Origin: Arthrobacter jiangjiafuii | GTDB lineage: Bacteria; Actinomycetota; Actinomycetes; Actinomycetales; Micrococcaceae | Assembly: GCF_018622995.1 (NCBI RefSeq) | Contig: NZ_CP076022.1 | Span: forward strand, 1,364,001 to 1,428,000 | Reading direction: 5' to 3' | Length of the DNA stretch: 64,000 nucleotides | Shown: positions 54,205 through 63,942 of the stretch, in pieces | Layout: the number at the start of each line of letters is the position of its first letter | Position numbering within the stretch: the stretch's first letter is position 1 | The notes under the pieces: model-generated | The model's database searches: none | Told to the model about the DNA's origin: nothing | The model's input: the letters and a program-made list of their open reading frames with translations, nothing else | Position numbers and translations under genes: made by a program

Positions 54205-55083
54205 CTAGGGCAGGGTCAGGACTTCGGCGCCGGTGTCTGTGACGAGCAGGGTGTGCTCAAACTGGGCAGTGCGTTTGCGGTCCTTCGTGAGGACGGTCCA
54301 GTCGTCGTCCCACATGTCCCACTCGATGGTGCCGAGTGTGAGCATAGGCTCAATGGTAAACACCATTCCGGGTTCGATCAGCCGGCTGTACGCCGGCGCG
54401 GCGTCGTAGTGCGGAATGATGAGGCCGGTGTGGAACGCCTCGCCCACCCCGTGGCCGGTAAAGTCCCGCACCACGCCGTAGCCGAAGCGCTTGGCATAGG
54501 ACTCGATGGTCCGGCCGATGACGTTGATTTCGCGGCCCGGCATGACGGCCTTGATGGCCCGGCGCAGGGATTCCTGCGTGCGCTCCACCAGGAGCCGGGA
54601 ATCCTCGTCGACGTCGCCCACGAGGAAGGTCCAGTTGGTATCGCCGTGTACGCCGTTGATGTAGGCGGTGATGTCGATGTTGATGATGTCGCCGTCGTTC
54701 AGCACCGTGGTGTCCGGAATGCCGTGGCAGATCACCTCGTTGACCGAGGAGCACAGGGACTTGGGGAAGCCGCGGTAGCCCAGGGTTGAGGGATAGGCGT
54801 GGTGGTCCAGGAGGAATTCGTGGCCGACGCGGTCCAGCTCATCGGTGGTGACGCCGGGGGCGATGTGGCGGCCGACCTCGACGATGGCCTGGGCGGCAAT
54901 TTTGCTGGCAATGCGGATCTTTTCGATGGTCTCCGGGGATTTGACCTCGGAGCCGGTGAACGGGGTAGGCGCTTCCTTGCCCACGTATTCCGGGCGGGGG
55001 ATCGACGCGGGAACCGGCAGGCGGGGACTCACGGTTCCCGGGGTGAGACGGCCAAGGGGTGCAGTGGCAACAGTGTGGGGCAT
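54205..55083 (-). CDS. map: Type I methionine aminopeptidase with N-terminal extension
   Basis: 292 aa from ATG 55083. Metal ligands are the two Asp of [16 protein letters not shown], His in GHGVGEAFH, and Glu in TIEPML and QFEHT. An N-terminal 40-residue proline-containing extension ([16 protein letters not shown]) matches the MetAP1c type of M. tuberculosis, which docks to the ribosome. A longer frame to 55134 exists, but 55083 is 7 nt after a TAAGAT -10 box and would be leaderless. It trims initiator methionine from new proteins. Confidence 0.94.
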   Translation of the reverse strand: MPHTVATAPLGRLTPGTVSPRLPVPASIPRPEYVGKEAPTPFTGSEVKSPETIEKIRIASKIAAQAIVEVGRHIAPGVTTDELDRVGHEFLLDHHAYPSTLGYRGFPKSLCSSVNEVICHGIPDTTVLNDGDIINIDITAYINGVHGDTNWTFLVGDVDEDSRLLVERTQESLRRAIKAVMPGREINVIGRTIESYAKRFGYGVVRDFTGHGVGEAFHTGLIIPHYDAAPAYSRLIEPGMVFTIEPMLTLGTIEWDMWDDDWTVLTKDRKRTAQFEHTLLVTDTGAEVLTLP

Positions 55084-55090
55084 ACCATCG

Positions 55091-55096
55091 ATCTTA
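55091..55096 (-). promoter_or_regulatory. -10 box of a leaderless promoter for map
   Basis: TAAGAT on the minus strand, 7 nt before ATG 55083. No ribosome binding site is visible. Confidence 0.45.
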
Positions 55097-55168
55097 TCGC
55101 CGGACGGCTTGCGCCACGGCATGGCGGTGCCCACCCGGGGGCCCTAAAGCACTTTTGAGGAGCACATC

Positions 55169-55345
55169 ATGGCTGAGTACTGGTTCAACGTCGTTACGCA
55201 CGAGGTCGAAAAGGGCCCCCAGTCCGACTGGACCAAGCTGCTGGGCCCCTACAAGACCCCGGAGGAAGCGGAGCTGGCCCTGCAGAAGGTCCAGGCGCGC
55301 AATGAGGCCTGGGACAAGGAAGACGAAGAGAACCGCAACTGGTAG
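55169..55345 (+). CDS. 58-aa SPOR-like small protein
   Basis: A short gene: ATG 55169 has GAGGAG 6 nt upstream and TAG is at 55343-55345. The product begins MAEYWFNVVTHEVEKG, then has DWTKLLGPYKTPEEAELAL, and ends in a charged DKEDEENRNW tail. The YKT-EEAE-A helix pattern resembles the second half of a SPOR domain, and similar short proteins are annotated as SPOR-domain proteins in Arthrobacter relatives as far as I recall. It has no signal peptide, so peptidoglycan binding is doubtful. It is divergent from map. Function unknown. Confidence 0.75.
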   Translation: MAEYWFNVVTHEVEKGPQSDWTKLLGPYKTPEEAELALQKVQARNEAWDKEDEENRNW

Positions 55346-55393
55346 ACACGCCCGGCGGCTGGAACCATACCGCGGCCGCCGCCGCAGGGCCGC

Positions 55394-56035
55394 TCACGAG
55401 CCCGGGATCTCCCACGTTCCCTGGCGGCAGGTGAGCAGATGTCCGGCCTTGGCTGGATCCAGCGTGCAGCTGCCCGGATCGAGGATGGAATCGCCGGTCA
55501 CGGTGCTGCTGAGCGCTGCGTCGTACCAGACACCTGATACGTGCCGGTACACGTCGAACTCCATCCTGTCGTAGAAGGAAACGATAACGACGACGCGCTC
55601 TCCGTCCGGCCCCTCCACCAGGGAGTAGTCCGTGTCCGCAAAAATCAGGTGGAAGAACCAGTACAGCAGGAACAGCAGCGCCCCGGCCGCTGCCGCGAGG
55701 CCCAGGACCGAGCCGGTCAGCAGGCGGAGCCAGCGACGGCGGATCAGGCCGAGCAGCGGCGGGAGGAGCATCAGCAGTCCCGCCGCTGTGGCGGGTCCGC
55801 TGAGCGAGAGCGCCAGCAACCGCAGGTTGTGCCCCGATGTCAGGAAGAACATCAAATCGGGGCCATCGGGCGGGATGGCGGTGAACCTCTGGGCTGCCCA
55901 CACCAAAAGCGCCGACCCCACGATGAGCATCCCTCCCCACAGCTGCCTCCTCCGTGGCAGTGGGGCAGCCCGGTCCGTCCGCGGGGCCGCCGGGGAGCTT
56001 GGACCCGTCCCGCCGGGCACACGCCCTCCCACCAA
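55394..56035 (-). CDS. Membrane protein of unknown function
   Basis: 213 aa from TTG 56035 (GTG 56032 is equally possible). Four hydrophobic segments lie between about residues 34 and 130 (LIVGSALLVWAA, LLALSLSGPATAAGLLML, LGLIRRR region, GLAAAAGALLFLLYWFFHLIF). A C-terminal soluble domain of about 80 residues with two Cys and beta-like pattern follows. No family is recognised. It starts 5 nt after the panB stop, so it is probably co-transcribed with panB without an obvious functional link. Confidence 0.7.
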   Translation of the reverse strand: MVGGRVPGGTGPSSPAAPRTDRAAPLPRRRQLWGGMLIVGSALLVWAAQRFTAIPPDGPDLMFFLTSGHNLRLLALSLSGPATAAGLLMLLPPLLGLIRRRWLRLLTGSVLGLAAAAGALLFLLYWFFHLIFADTDYSLVEGPDGERVVVIVSFYDRMEFDVYRHVSGVWYDAALSSTVTGDSILDPGSCTLDPAKAGHLLTCRQGTWEIPGS

Positions 56036-56040
56036 GGGGT

Positions 56041-56919
56041 TCAGAAGCTGTGCTCCGGGCCCGGGAAGCTGCCGCTGCGCACCTCTGCCGCGTACTCCTT
56101 CGCGGCCTGCGACAAGACCGAGCGGACATCGGCAAAGGCCTTGACGAATCTCGGTGCCTTGCCGCCGCGCATGCCGGCCATGTCCTGCCAGACCAGCACC
56201 TGCCCGGTTGTCGCGTTCCCGGCACCGATCCCGATGGTGGGGACGGCGACGGCGGCATCCACCTGGGCGGCGACATGGGCGGGGACCATTTCCATCAGGA
56301 CGCAGAAGGCTCCGGCGTCAGCCAGGGCGACGGCGTCGTCGAGCACTGCCTGCGCGGCGTCGCCGCGGCCCTGCACCCGGTAGCCGCCCAGGGCATGCTC
56401 GCTTTGCGGGGTGAAGCCCACATGGGCCATCACCGGAATGCCGGCGGCGGCCAGGGCGCTCACGTGCGGGACGTAATGGGCCCCGCCCTCCATTTTCACC
56501 GCATGGACCAGCCCTTCCTTGAGTAGCCGGATGGAGGATTCTACGGCTTGCGCGGGGGAGACCTCGTAGGAGCCGAAGGGCAGGTCGGCGACCACCAGGG
56601 CACGCTGTGCGCCTGCTGTGACCGACCGGGCGAAGACGATCATCTCGTCCAGGGTGATCGGCAGGGTGGTGGCGTGGCCCATCACGTTGTTGGCCGCCGA
56701 ATCACCGACCAGCAGCACCTCGATGCCGGCCTCGTCAAAGATCGCCGCCGTGTACTGGTCATAGGCGGTGAGCATGGCAAAATGCTGCCCGGAATCCTTG
56801 AACTGCTGCAGGTGCGGAATGCGGATCCGGCGCGGTCCGGCGCCCGTCCCGGCAGCTGCACCGGCAGTCGGATCGGCGGGAGTGCCGGCGTACGGGGCAG
56901 GCTGTTCGGCGTTACTCAT
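56041..56919 (-). CDS. panB: 3-methyl-2-oxobutanoate hydroxymethyltransferase
   Basis: 292 aa. Conserved motifs are LTAYDQYTAAIFDEAGIEVL, VGDSAANNVMGH, VKMEGG and the catalytic Glu in CVLMEMVP. It makes ketopantoate for pantothenate and coenzyme A, using methylenetetrahydrofolate and magnesium. The first 30 residues are a low-complexity Ala/Gly extension. It is divergent from glnA with 231 nt in between. The neighbourhood with glnA2-glnE equals Rv2221c-Rv2225. Confidence 0.95.
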   Translation of the reverse strand: MSNAEQPAPYAGTPADPTAGAAAGTGAGPRRIRIPHLQQFKDSGQHFAMLTAYDQYTAAIFDEAGIEVLLVGDSAANNVMGHATTLPITLDEMIVFARSVTAGAQRALVVADLPFGSYEVSPAQAVESSIRLLKEGLVHAVKMEGGAHYVPHVSALAAAGIPVMAHVGFTPQSEHALGGYRVQGRGDAAQAVLDDAVALADAGAFCVLMEMVPAHVAAQVDAAVAVPTIGIGAGNATTGQVLVWQDMAGMRGGKAPRFVKAFADVRSVLSQAAKEYAAEVRSGSFPGPEHSF

Positions 56920-57072
56920 GCGCTGAGCCTACTAAATCCGCCGGGAGTTGCGGGCCTGCTTCCATGAGCCTTCTCGGAGGAGTTGCGGCGCGCGCTGGCC
57001 TGTTGCCGGCCCGGGGTCCGTAACGCGGCGCGGGACCGGCAGCGCGGCGGCGGGAATCGGGCGCCGGATAGG

Positions 57073-57078
57073 TAGAGT
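57073..57078 (+). promoter_or_regulatory. Candidate -10 box for glnA2
   Basis: TAGAGT lies 72 nt before ATG 57151. No clear -35 or GlnR-type box was recognised in the 231-nt gap. Confidence 0.3.
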
Positions 57079-57150
57079 GAAGGCAGGTAGAACCACGGGC
57101 ACGACGCCGGATGATCCGGGGCCGGGCCAACGTCCAGGAAGAGGGTAGGG

Positions 57151-58491
57151 ATGAACCGCCAGCAGGAATTCGTTTTGCGCACCATCGAAGAACGAGACGT
57201 CCGGTTTGTGCGGTTGTGGTTTACCGATGTCGTGGGCACGCTGAAGTCCGTGGCGCTGGCTCCGGCCGAGGTGGAAGGCGCCTTCGAAGAGGGCCTGGGC
57301 TTTGACGGTTCCTCGATCGAGGGCCTGGCCCGCGTTTTCGAATCCGACATGCTGGCCCAGCCGGACCCGTCCACCTTCCAGATCCTGCCCTGGCGCGGAG
57401 ACTCCGAGCAGACCTCGCGCATGTTCTGCGACATCCTTACCCCCGACGGCCAGCCCTCGGCGGCAGATCCGCGGAACGTGCTCAAGCGCCAGTTGGCCAA
57501 GGCCGCCGACATGGGCTTCACCTGCTACACCCACCCCGAGATCGAGTTCTACCTGCTGAAGTCCGATGAGCTCGGGCCCGACGGCGAGCCGGTCCCCGTG
57601 GACCGCGCCGGCTACTTTGACCACGTGCCCGGCGGCGTGGCCCAGGACTTCCGCCGCACCGCGGTATCCATGCTCGAAGCGGTGGGCATCTCGGTGGAGT
57701 TCAGCCACCACGAGGCCGGTCCCGGCCAGAACGAGATCGACCTGCGGTACGCGGACGCCCTGCAGACGGCGGACAACATCATGACGTTCCGCACCGTGGT
57801 CAAGGAAGTTGCCCTGACCACCAACTGCTACGCCACCTTCATGCCCAAGCCGTTTTCCCATCATCCCGGCTCCGGCATGCACACGCACCTGTCCCTGTTC
57901 GAGGGTGACACCAACGCGTTCTTCGAGGCCGGCGCCGAGTTCCAGCTCTCCAAGACGGCCCGCCAGTTCATCGCCGGAGTGCTGCGCCACGCCCCGGAAT
58001 TCACTGCCGTGACCAACCAGTTCGTGAACTCCTACAAGCGGCTCTGGGGCGGCGGAGAAGCCCCCAGCTACGTGTCCTGGGGCCACAACAACCGCTCCGC
58101 ACTGGTCCGTGTGCCGCTGTACAAGCCGGGCAAGGGCCAGTCTGCACGCTTCGAATACCGCGGTATCGACTCTGCGGCCAACCCGTATCTCTCCTACGCC
58201 GTGCTGCTGGGCGCCGGGCTCAAGGGCATCGAGGAGGGCTACGAACTTCCCGCCGGTGCCGAGGACGACGTCGAGAGCCTGTCGGTAGCGGAGCGCCGCG
58301 CCATGGGCCTGAACCCGCTGCCGGCATCGCTGCATGACGCAGTCCGGGCCATGGAGGAATCCGAACTGGTGGCCGAGATCCTCGGCGAGCAGGTGTTCGA
58401 GAACTTCCTGCGCAACAAGCGCCATGAGTGGCACGAATACCGCCAGCACGTCACCCCGTTCGAGCTGAAGAACAACCTCGGCATCCTCTAG
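57151..58491 (+). CDS. glnA2: Glutamine synthetase, GlnA2-type
   Basis: 446 aa. The beta-grasp domain (1-100) has GLGFDGSSIEGL; metal and substrate residues are in HPEIEFYLL, NEIDLRYADA, HPGSGMHTHLS and ARFEYRGIDSAANPYL. It would make glutamine from glutamate, ammonia and ATP. At about 446 aa it is shorter than GlnA1 (about 475). A tyrosine (Y364, EGYELP) sits where the adenylylated Tyr is in GlnA1, so modification by GlnE is possible but not shown. ATG 57151 follows AGAGGGTAGGG. GlnE is 55 nt downstream. Confidence 0.93.
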   Translation: MNRQQEFVLRTIEERDVRFVRLWFTDVVGTLKSVALAPAEVEGAFEEGLGFDGSSIEGLARVFESDMLAQPDPSTFQILPWRGDSEQTSRMFCDILTPDGQPSAADPRNVLKRQLAKAADMGFTCYTHPEIEFYLLKSDELGPDGEPVPVDRAGYFDHVPGGVAQDFRRTAVSMLEAVGISVEFSHHEAGPGQNEIDLRYADALQTADNIMTFRTVVKEVALTTNCYATFMPKPFSHHPGSGMHTHLSLFEGDTNAFFEAGAEFQLSKTARQFIAGVLRHAPEFTAVTNQFVNSYKRLWGGGEAPSYVSWGHNNRSALVRVPLYKPGKGQSARFEYRGIDSAANPYLSYAVLLGAGLKGIEEGYELPAGAEDDVESLSVAERRAMGLNPLPASLHDAVRAMEESELVAEILGEQVFENFLRNKRHEWHEYRQHVTPFELKNNLGIL

Positions 58492-58546
58492 GCGACCGCC
58501 GGTACTGAGCGTTCTGGAGGAAGCAAAAAACCATGGAGGACCTCCG

Positions 58547-61500
58547 ATGAGTCTCACCCGCCGGCTGATTGCCGCAGGGTTCACCGACCTGGAAAAGAGC
58601 AGCCGCTTCCTGCAGGCTGCCGAACTCGAGGGCCTGGATGAGTCGGTGCTGTTCACCGGATTCCTGCAGGCAGCGGATCCGGACCTGGCCCTGCAGTCGC
58701 TGGTCCGGCTGCTGGACCGCGTGCCGGAGCTGCGGGAGCTGGTCGAGGGCGGCGAGCAGGAGAGCGAAGCCCTGTTCAGGCTGCTCGGCGCCTCCGAGGC
58801 GCTGGCCGAATTCCTGATGCGCCACCCACAGGCGGCGGAGAGCCTGCGGGCCCCCCTGCGGGCCGAACCGGCGGAAATCCCCGGTGACGTCCTCCGGGCG
58901 TCGCTGCTGGAAGCCGTAAAGGCCGGTACCGGCAACGCGCCGGTGGCGGGCCTGACCGGCACCGAGGCCTACGTGGCGCTGCGTACCCGGTACCGCAGGC
59001 ACCTGCTGGACCTGGCCGTGCGCGACCTAGGCTCGGCGTCGCCCGTTGACGTGATGCCCGCCGTCGGGCGCGAGCTTGCGGACCTGGCCGGGGCGGCGCT
59101 GGAAGCGGCCCTGGCCGTCTCCCGCGCCGAGCTCGCCGTGAGCTACTCACCGGAGGACATATCCCGGGTCCGCCTGGCCGTGATTGCCATGGGCAAGTGC
59201 GGGGCGCGGGAACTGAACTACATTTCCGACGTCGACGTCATCTACGTGATGGACTCCTCCGGGCTGGACGAAACGCTGGCGGCGAAAATCGGCACCGCCC
59301 TCGCTGCCGGCATTTCCCGGGCGATCAACGCCGGCGCCCCGGAACCGGCGCTGTGGGAAGTGGACACCAATCTGCGTCCCGAGGGCAAGGACGGCCCCCT
59401 GGTGCGCACGCTGGACTCGTACCTGAGCTACTACGGCCGCTGGGCCCACGCGTGGGAGTTCCAGGCCCTGCTCAAGGCCCGCGCCGCTGCCGGCGATCCG
59501 GACCTGGGCCGGCGCTACGAGGAGGCGGTGGCCCCGCTGATCTGGTCCAGCACCGAGCGTGAGGGCTTCGTGGAATCGGTGCAGGCGATGCGCCGCCGCG
59601 TCACCGAGAACATCCCGTCCCATGAAGCCGGCCGGCAGCTGAAACTGGGCAGCGGCGGGCTGCGCGACGTCGAATTCACGGTCCAGCTGCTGCAGCTGGT
59701 CCACGGCCGCACCGACGAATCGCTGCGCGTCCGCGGCACCACCTCTGCCATTGCCGCTCTGAGCGAGGGCGGCTACATCGGCCGCAGCGACGCCGTCGAC
59801 CTCGACGCCGCCTACCGTTACCTGCGCGTGCTGGAACACCGTATCCAGCTGGTGCACATGCGCCGCACCCATCTGATGCCGGACACCGAACCGGCCCTGC
59901 GGGCACTGGCGAAGGCCGCCAGCGGATCGCTCGCCGTCGGCCGTCCCACCGCTGAGCGGCTGAGCGATACCTGGCAGCGCACCAAGCGGCTGGTCCGCCG
60001 GCTGCATGAGAGCATTTTCTACCGGCCGCTGCTCAACACCGCGTCCAGCCTCAGCGTCGACGAGGTCAAGCTCTCGCCCACGGCCGCGCAGGCCCGGCTG
60101 GCCGCACTGGGCTACGCGGACCCCAAGGGGGCGATGCGGCACATCGAGGCGCTCACCGCCGGGATCAGCCGCCGGGCTGCACTGCAGCGCCAGCTGCTGC
60201 CGGTGCTGCTGGGCTGGCTGGCCGACGGCGTGGACCCCGACGCCGGCCTGCTGGGGTTCCGCCGGCTGAGCGAGGCCCTGGGGGAGACGCACTGGTATCT
60301 GGGGATGCTGCGTGACTCCTCGGCGGCGGGGGAGCGGCTGTGCTCCATCCTGTCCTCCAGCCGGTTCATCACGGACCTGCTGGAGGTCTCGCCGGAGGCC
60401 ACCGCCTGGCTGGGCACCGACAAGGATCTGGTGCCGCTCTCCTTCGACGCGCAGTGGCAGGAGATCCGGTCCAAGATGTCCCGGCATCCCGATCCGCAGC
60501 CGGCGATGCGGCTGATCCGCCTGATCCGCCGGCGCGAAATGCTGCGCATCGCGCTGGCGGACAGTGCCGGGCTGCTGACGCAGGAGCAGGTTGGCGCTGC
60601 CCTGGCCGACGCCGACCGGGCGGCGGTGCTGGGCGCCCTGCATGTGGCCGAAGGACAGGTCTTTGGCAGCGGCGAGAAACTCACCGAGATGCTCGTGGTG
60701 GCGATGGGCCGCCAGGGCGGCCGGGAAATCGGGTACGGATCCGACGCCGACGTCCTGTACGTGCACCGCGCCCTGCCCGGCGCGGATCCCGCCGCCGCCC
60801 AGTCCCAGGCCGAGCGCATTGTCAGCCAGCTCTCGGCGCTGCTGCAGCAGCCGTGCACCCCGGCCATCCTGGCCGAACGGGTGCTGGTCCTGGATGCCGG
60901 GCTGCGCCCCGAAGGCCGCAATGGCCCGCTGGTGCGCAGCCTGGGCTCCTACCGCGAGTATTACAGCCGCTGGTCGCTGGCCTGGGAGGCGCAGGCCCTG
61001 CTGCGGGCCCGGCCCATGGCAGGCAGCGACGACCTGGCCGCAGAGTTCATCGACCTGATCGATCCGATCCGCTATTCCGGCGGCATAAGTGAAAACGATG
61101 TCCGTGAAATCCGCCGGATCAAGGCCCGGGTGGAAAACGAACGCCTGCCCCGCGGAGCCGATCCGTCGCGGCAGCTCAAGCTGGGCCGCGGCGCCCTCAG
61201 CGACGTGGAATGGCTGGTGCAGCTGCTCCAGCTTGAACACGCCGGCACCCACCCCGGGCTGCGGACCACGGCCACGCTGCCGGCACTCGACGCGCTGGCC
61301 GCGGCAGGGCTGCTGCCGGAGGCGGATACCGCCATCCTGCGCGATGCCTGGCTGCTGGCAAGCCGGATCCGCTCCGCCAACGTCATCCGCGGCGGACGCA
61401 ATCCGGACGTGTTGCCTTCATCACGCCGGGAACTGGAGGCTGTGGCCCGCTGGTGCGGCTACGGACCGGGCCAGGGCGGCGTTTTGGAGGAGGATTACCT

Positions 61501-61564
61501 GCGGTTGACCCGCCGTTCCCGGGCCGTTTTCGAGCGTTTCTTCTACGGCTACAACTCCCACTGA
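58547..61564 (+). CDS. glnE: Bifunctional glutamine-synthetase adenylyltransferase/deadenylase GlnE
   Basis: 1005 aa. Two nucleotidyltransferase domains carry the paired signatures GKCGARELNYISDVDVIY (about residue 210-230) and GRQGGREIGYGSDADVLYVH (about 720-740), the deadenylase and adenylylase halves. A helical region lies between. It tunes glutamine synthetase by AMP transfer to tyrosine. ATG 58547 has GGAGGA 6 nt upstream. It corresponds to Rv2221c. Confidence 0.95.
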   Translation: MSLTRRLIAAGFTDLEKSSRFLQAAELEGLDESVLFTGFLQAADPDLALQSLVRLLDRVPELRELVEGGEQESEALFRLLGASEALAEFLMRHPQAAESLRAPLRAEPAEIPGDVLRASLLEAVKAGTGNAPVAGLTGTEAYVALRTRYRRHLLDLAVRDLGSASPVDVMPAVGRELADLAGAALEAALAVSRAELAVSYSPEDISRVRLAVIAMGKCGARELNYISDVDVIYVMDSSGLDETLAAKIGTALAAGISRAINAGAPEPALWEVDTNLRPEGKDGPLVRTLDSYLSYYGRWAHAWEFQALLKARAAAGDPDLGRRYEEAVAPLIWSSTEREGFVESVQAMRRRVTENIPSHEAGRQLKLGSGGLRDVEFTVQLLQLVHGRTDESLRVRGTTSAIAALSEGGYIGRSDAVDLDAAYRYLRVLEHRIQLVHMRRTHLMPDTEPALRALAKAASGSLAVGRPTAERLSDTWQRTKRLVRRLHESIFYRPLLNTASSLSVDEVKLSPTAAQARLAALGYADPKGAMRHIEALTAGISRRAALQRQLLPVLLGWLADGVDPDAGLLGFRRLSEALGETHWYLGMLRDSSAAGERLCSILSSSRFITDLLEVSPEATAWLGTDKDLVPLSFDAQWQEIRSKMSRHPDPQPAMRLIRLIRRREMLRIALADSAGLLTQEQVGAALADADRAAVLGALHVAEGQVFGSGEKLTEMLVVAMGRQGGREIGYGSDADVLYVHRALPGADPAAAQSQAERIVSQLSALLQQPCTPAILAERVLVLDAGLRPEGRNGPLVRSLGSYREYYSRWSLAWEAQALLRARPMAGSDDLAAEFIDLIDPIRYSGGISENDVREIRRIKARVENERLPRGADPSRQLKLGRGALSDVEWLVQLLQLEHAGTHPGLRTTATLPALDALAAAGLLPEADTAILRDAWLLASRIRSANVIRGGRNPDVLPSSRRELEAVARWCGYGPGQGGVLEEDYLRLTRRSRAVFERFFYGYNSH

Positions 61565-61675
61565 TCCGGAGCCGGCAGCCTCCCGGTTAGTTCCTTTGCC
61601 CCGCGCTCGGTAGGCTCTATGAGGCATTATCGGCATTTCTGTGCCGTTCCGGAACATCTAGGAGACGTTTTCACC

Positions 61676-63142
61676 TTGCATACTGGCAAACGGGCCCTCC
61701 GGGGACCGGCTAAATTCGCCGCTCCCTTTATCGCGGTGACTGCGGCCACCGCGCTGCTCCTTGGCGTCCCCGCAACCGGGGCCTTCGCAGCAGATTCCAC
61801 CGGCGTCGAGGGCAAGAGCTTTGCCATCGGCACGGACACCACCTTCGCCCCCTTCGAGTTCCGCCAGGACGGCGAACTCGTCGGCATCGACATGGACCTG
61901 ATCAACGAGATTGCCGAGGAGGAGGGTTTCAGCGTCGACATCCGCTCCCTCGGTTTTGACGCGGCGCTGCAGTCCCTGCAGTCCAACCAGGTGGACGGCG
62001 TCATCGCCGGCATGTCCATCACCGAGGAACGCCAGCAGGTGTTCGACTTCTCGGACCCGTACTTTGAATCCGGCATCCAGATGGCCGTCGCCGAGGGCGA
62101 CGACGAGATCTCGGGCTACGAGGACCTGGCCGGCAAGCGGGTGGCGGTCAAGACCGGCACCGAGGGCCAGGCCTTCGCCGAATCCATCAAGGACCAGTAC
62201 GGCTTCACCGTGGTCGCCTTTGCGCAGTCCGCGCAGATGTACGACGACGTCAAGTCCGGCGGCTCCGTGGCTGTCTTCGATGACTACCCGGTACTGGCCT
62301 ACGGCGTGGCCTCCGGCAACGGCCTGAAAACCGTTACCGAGAAGGAGGCCGGTTCCTCCTATGGCTTCGCTGTCAACAAGGGGACCAATCAGGAACTGCT
62401 GGCTGCCTTCAACTCCGGCCTGGCCGAGCTGAAGGCCAGCGGCGAATACGACGAAATCATGGACCGCTACCTGGAGGCCGGCGCCAAGGACTCCAGCTTC
62501 TGGTCGCTGCTGACCGAGAATGCCCCGGCCTTCGCCAAGGGCATGGGCCTGACCCTGCTGGCCACCGCCCTGTCCCTGGTCTTCGCCCTGGTGCTCGGTG
62601 TGCTCTTCGGCTTCTTCAAGGTCAGCTCCAACGTGGTGCTGCGCGGCATTGCCACCACCTACGTGAGCATCTTCCGCGGCACCCCGGTGCTGGTCCAGGC
62701 CTTCTTCTTCTACTTCGGCCTGCCGCAGCTGATCGGCCAGCCGGTGGATGTACTGACCGCCGGCGTGCTGACCCTGTCGCTGAACGCCGGTGCCTATATG
62801 ACCGAGATCGTGCGCGGCGGCATCCAGTCCGTGGACCCGGGCCAGATGGAAGCCTCCCGCAGCCTCGGCCTGGGCTACGGCAAGACCATGCAGAAGGTGG
62901 TCATCCCGCAGGCCATCAAGATCATGACCCCGTCATTCATCAACCAGTTCGTGATCACCCTGAAGGACACCTCGCTGCTGGCCGTGATCGGCTTTGCCGA
63001 ACTCACCTACCAGGCGCAGCAGATCTATGCGGTGAACTTCCGCACCGCCGAGGTGCTGCTGATCGTCGCCGCCCTGTACTTCATCGTCATCACCCTGCTG
63101 ACCAAGCTGGCGGATGTTCTGGATAAGAGGTTTAACAAGTGA
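61676..63142 (+). CDS. Amino-acid ABC transporter, fused substrate-binding protein and permease
   Basis: 488 aa from TTG 61676, which has AGGAGA 10 nt upstream and gives a standard signal peptide (cleavage near GAFAADS). An ATG at 61619 adds 19 residues; a TAGGCT box only 2 nt before it argues it is in the leader. Residues about 38-270 are a family 3 binding domain ([11 protein letters not shown]), and about 280-488 are a HisM/GlnP-type permease ([20 protein letters not shown] and the EAA loop with [16 protein letters not shown]). The fusion resembles GlnP of lactic bacteria. It imports a polar amino acid, perhaps glutamine or glutamate. It shares 4 nt with the ATPase gene. Confidence 0.9.
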   Translation: MHTGKRALRGPAKFAAPFIAVTAATALLLGVPATGAFAADSTGVEGKSFAIGTDTTFAPFEFRQDGELVGIDMDLINEIAEEEGFSVDIRSLGFDAALQSLQSNQVDGVIAGMSITEERQQVFDFSDPYFESGIQMAVAEGDDEISGYEDLAGKRVAVKTGTEGQAFAESIKDQYGFTVVAFAQSAQMYDDVKSGGSVAVFDDYPVLAYGVASGNGLKTVTEKEAGSSYGFAVNKGTNQELLAAFNSGLAELKASGEYDEIMDRYLEAGAKDSSFWSLLTENAPAFAKGMGLTLLATALSLVFALVLGVLFGFFKVSSNVVLRGIATTYVSIFRGTPVLVQAFFFYFGLPQLIGQPVDVLTAGVLTLSLNAGAYMTEIVRGGIQSVDPGQMEASRSLGLGYGKTMQKVVIPQAIKIMTPSFINQFVITLKDTSLLAVIGFAELTYQAQQIYAVNFRTAEVLLIVAALYFIVITLLTKLADVLDKRFNK

Positions 63143-63867
63143 GCAAGATCCAAACCCGCGGACTGCGCAAGTCCTATGGCTCCAACGAGGTCCTCAAGGG
63201 CCTGGACGTCACGGTTGCCGAAGGCGAGGTGGTGTGCGTGATCGGCCCGTCCGGTTCGGGCAAGTCCACCTTCCTGCGCTGCCTGAACAAGCTTGAGGAC
63301 ATCACCGCCGGCGAGGTCGAGGTCAACGGCTACAGCCTGACCGACCCCAAGGTGGACCTGAACAAGGTGCGCCAGAACATCGGCATGGTGTTCCAGCACT
63401 TCAACCTGTTCCCGCACATGAGCGTGCTGCAGAATGTCATGCTGGCCCCGCTGGAGCTGAAAAAGGGATCCAAGGCCGAAGTCCGTGCCAACGCCCTGCG
63501 CCTGCTGAAGCAGGTGGGCCTGGAAGACAAGGCCGATGCCCGGCCGGCACAGCTGTCCGGGGGACAGAAGCAGCGGGTCGCCATTGCCCGCGCCCTCGCC
63601 ATGGCACCGGACATCATGCTCTTCGACGAAGCCACCTCCGCGCTCGATCCCGAGATGGTTGGCGAGGTGCTCCAGGTCATCCGCGACCTGGCCAAGGCCG
63701 GCATGACCATGGTGGTGGTAACGCACGAAATGGGCTTCGCCCGTGAAGTCGCGGACCGCGTAATCTTCATGGCCGACGGACACATCGTCGAGGAGGGCGC
63801 TCCCGAGCAGCTCTTCTCCGCACCCGAGCAGCCCCGCCTGCAGGATTTCCTGGCGAAGGTGCTCTAG
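63139..63867 (+). CDS. Amino-acid ABC transporter ATP-binding protein
   Basis: 242 aa. Walker [10 protein letters not shown] is at residues 36-44, the Q-loop is FQHFNLFPH, the signature LSGGQKQR starts at 140, and Walker B MLFDE is at 161-165, followed by the D-loop and a switch His in VVTHEMGFA. It energises the fused binding-protein/permease next to it. GTG 63139 overlaps the permease stop (GTGA). It is of the GlnQ/HisP polar amino acid type. Confidence 0.95.
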   Translation: MSKIQTRGLRKSYGSNEVLKGLDVTVAEGEVVCVIGPSGSGKSTFLRCLNKLEDITAGEVEVNGYSLTDPKVDLNKVRQNIGMVFQHFNLFPHMSVLQNVMLAPLELKKGSKAEVRANALRLLKQVGLEDKADARPAQLSGGQKQRVAIARALAMAPDIMLFDEATSALDPEMVGEVLQVIRDLAKAGMTMVVVTHEMGFAREVADRVIFMADGHIVEEGAPEQLFSAPEQPRLQDFLAKVL

Positions 63868-63895
63868 GAGCCTTTCCTCCCTCGCTTCCAGCACG

Positions 63896-63942
63896 ACGAC
63901 GACGGCGGCCGTTCCCTTCCCGGGGACGGCCGCCGTCGTCGT
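63896..63942 (+). terminator. Terminator hairpin after the ABC transporter operon
   Basis: A perfect 17-bp stem (63896-63912 with 63926-63942) and a 13-nt loop, followed by TTTCC. The remaining 58 nt to the window end show no gene. Confidence 0.8.
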
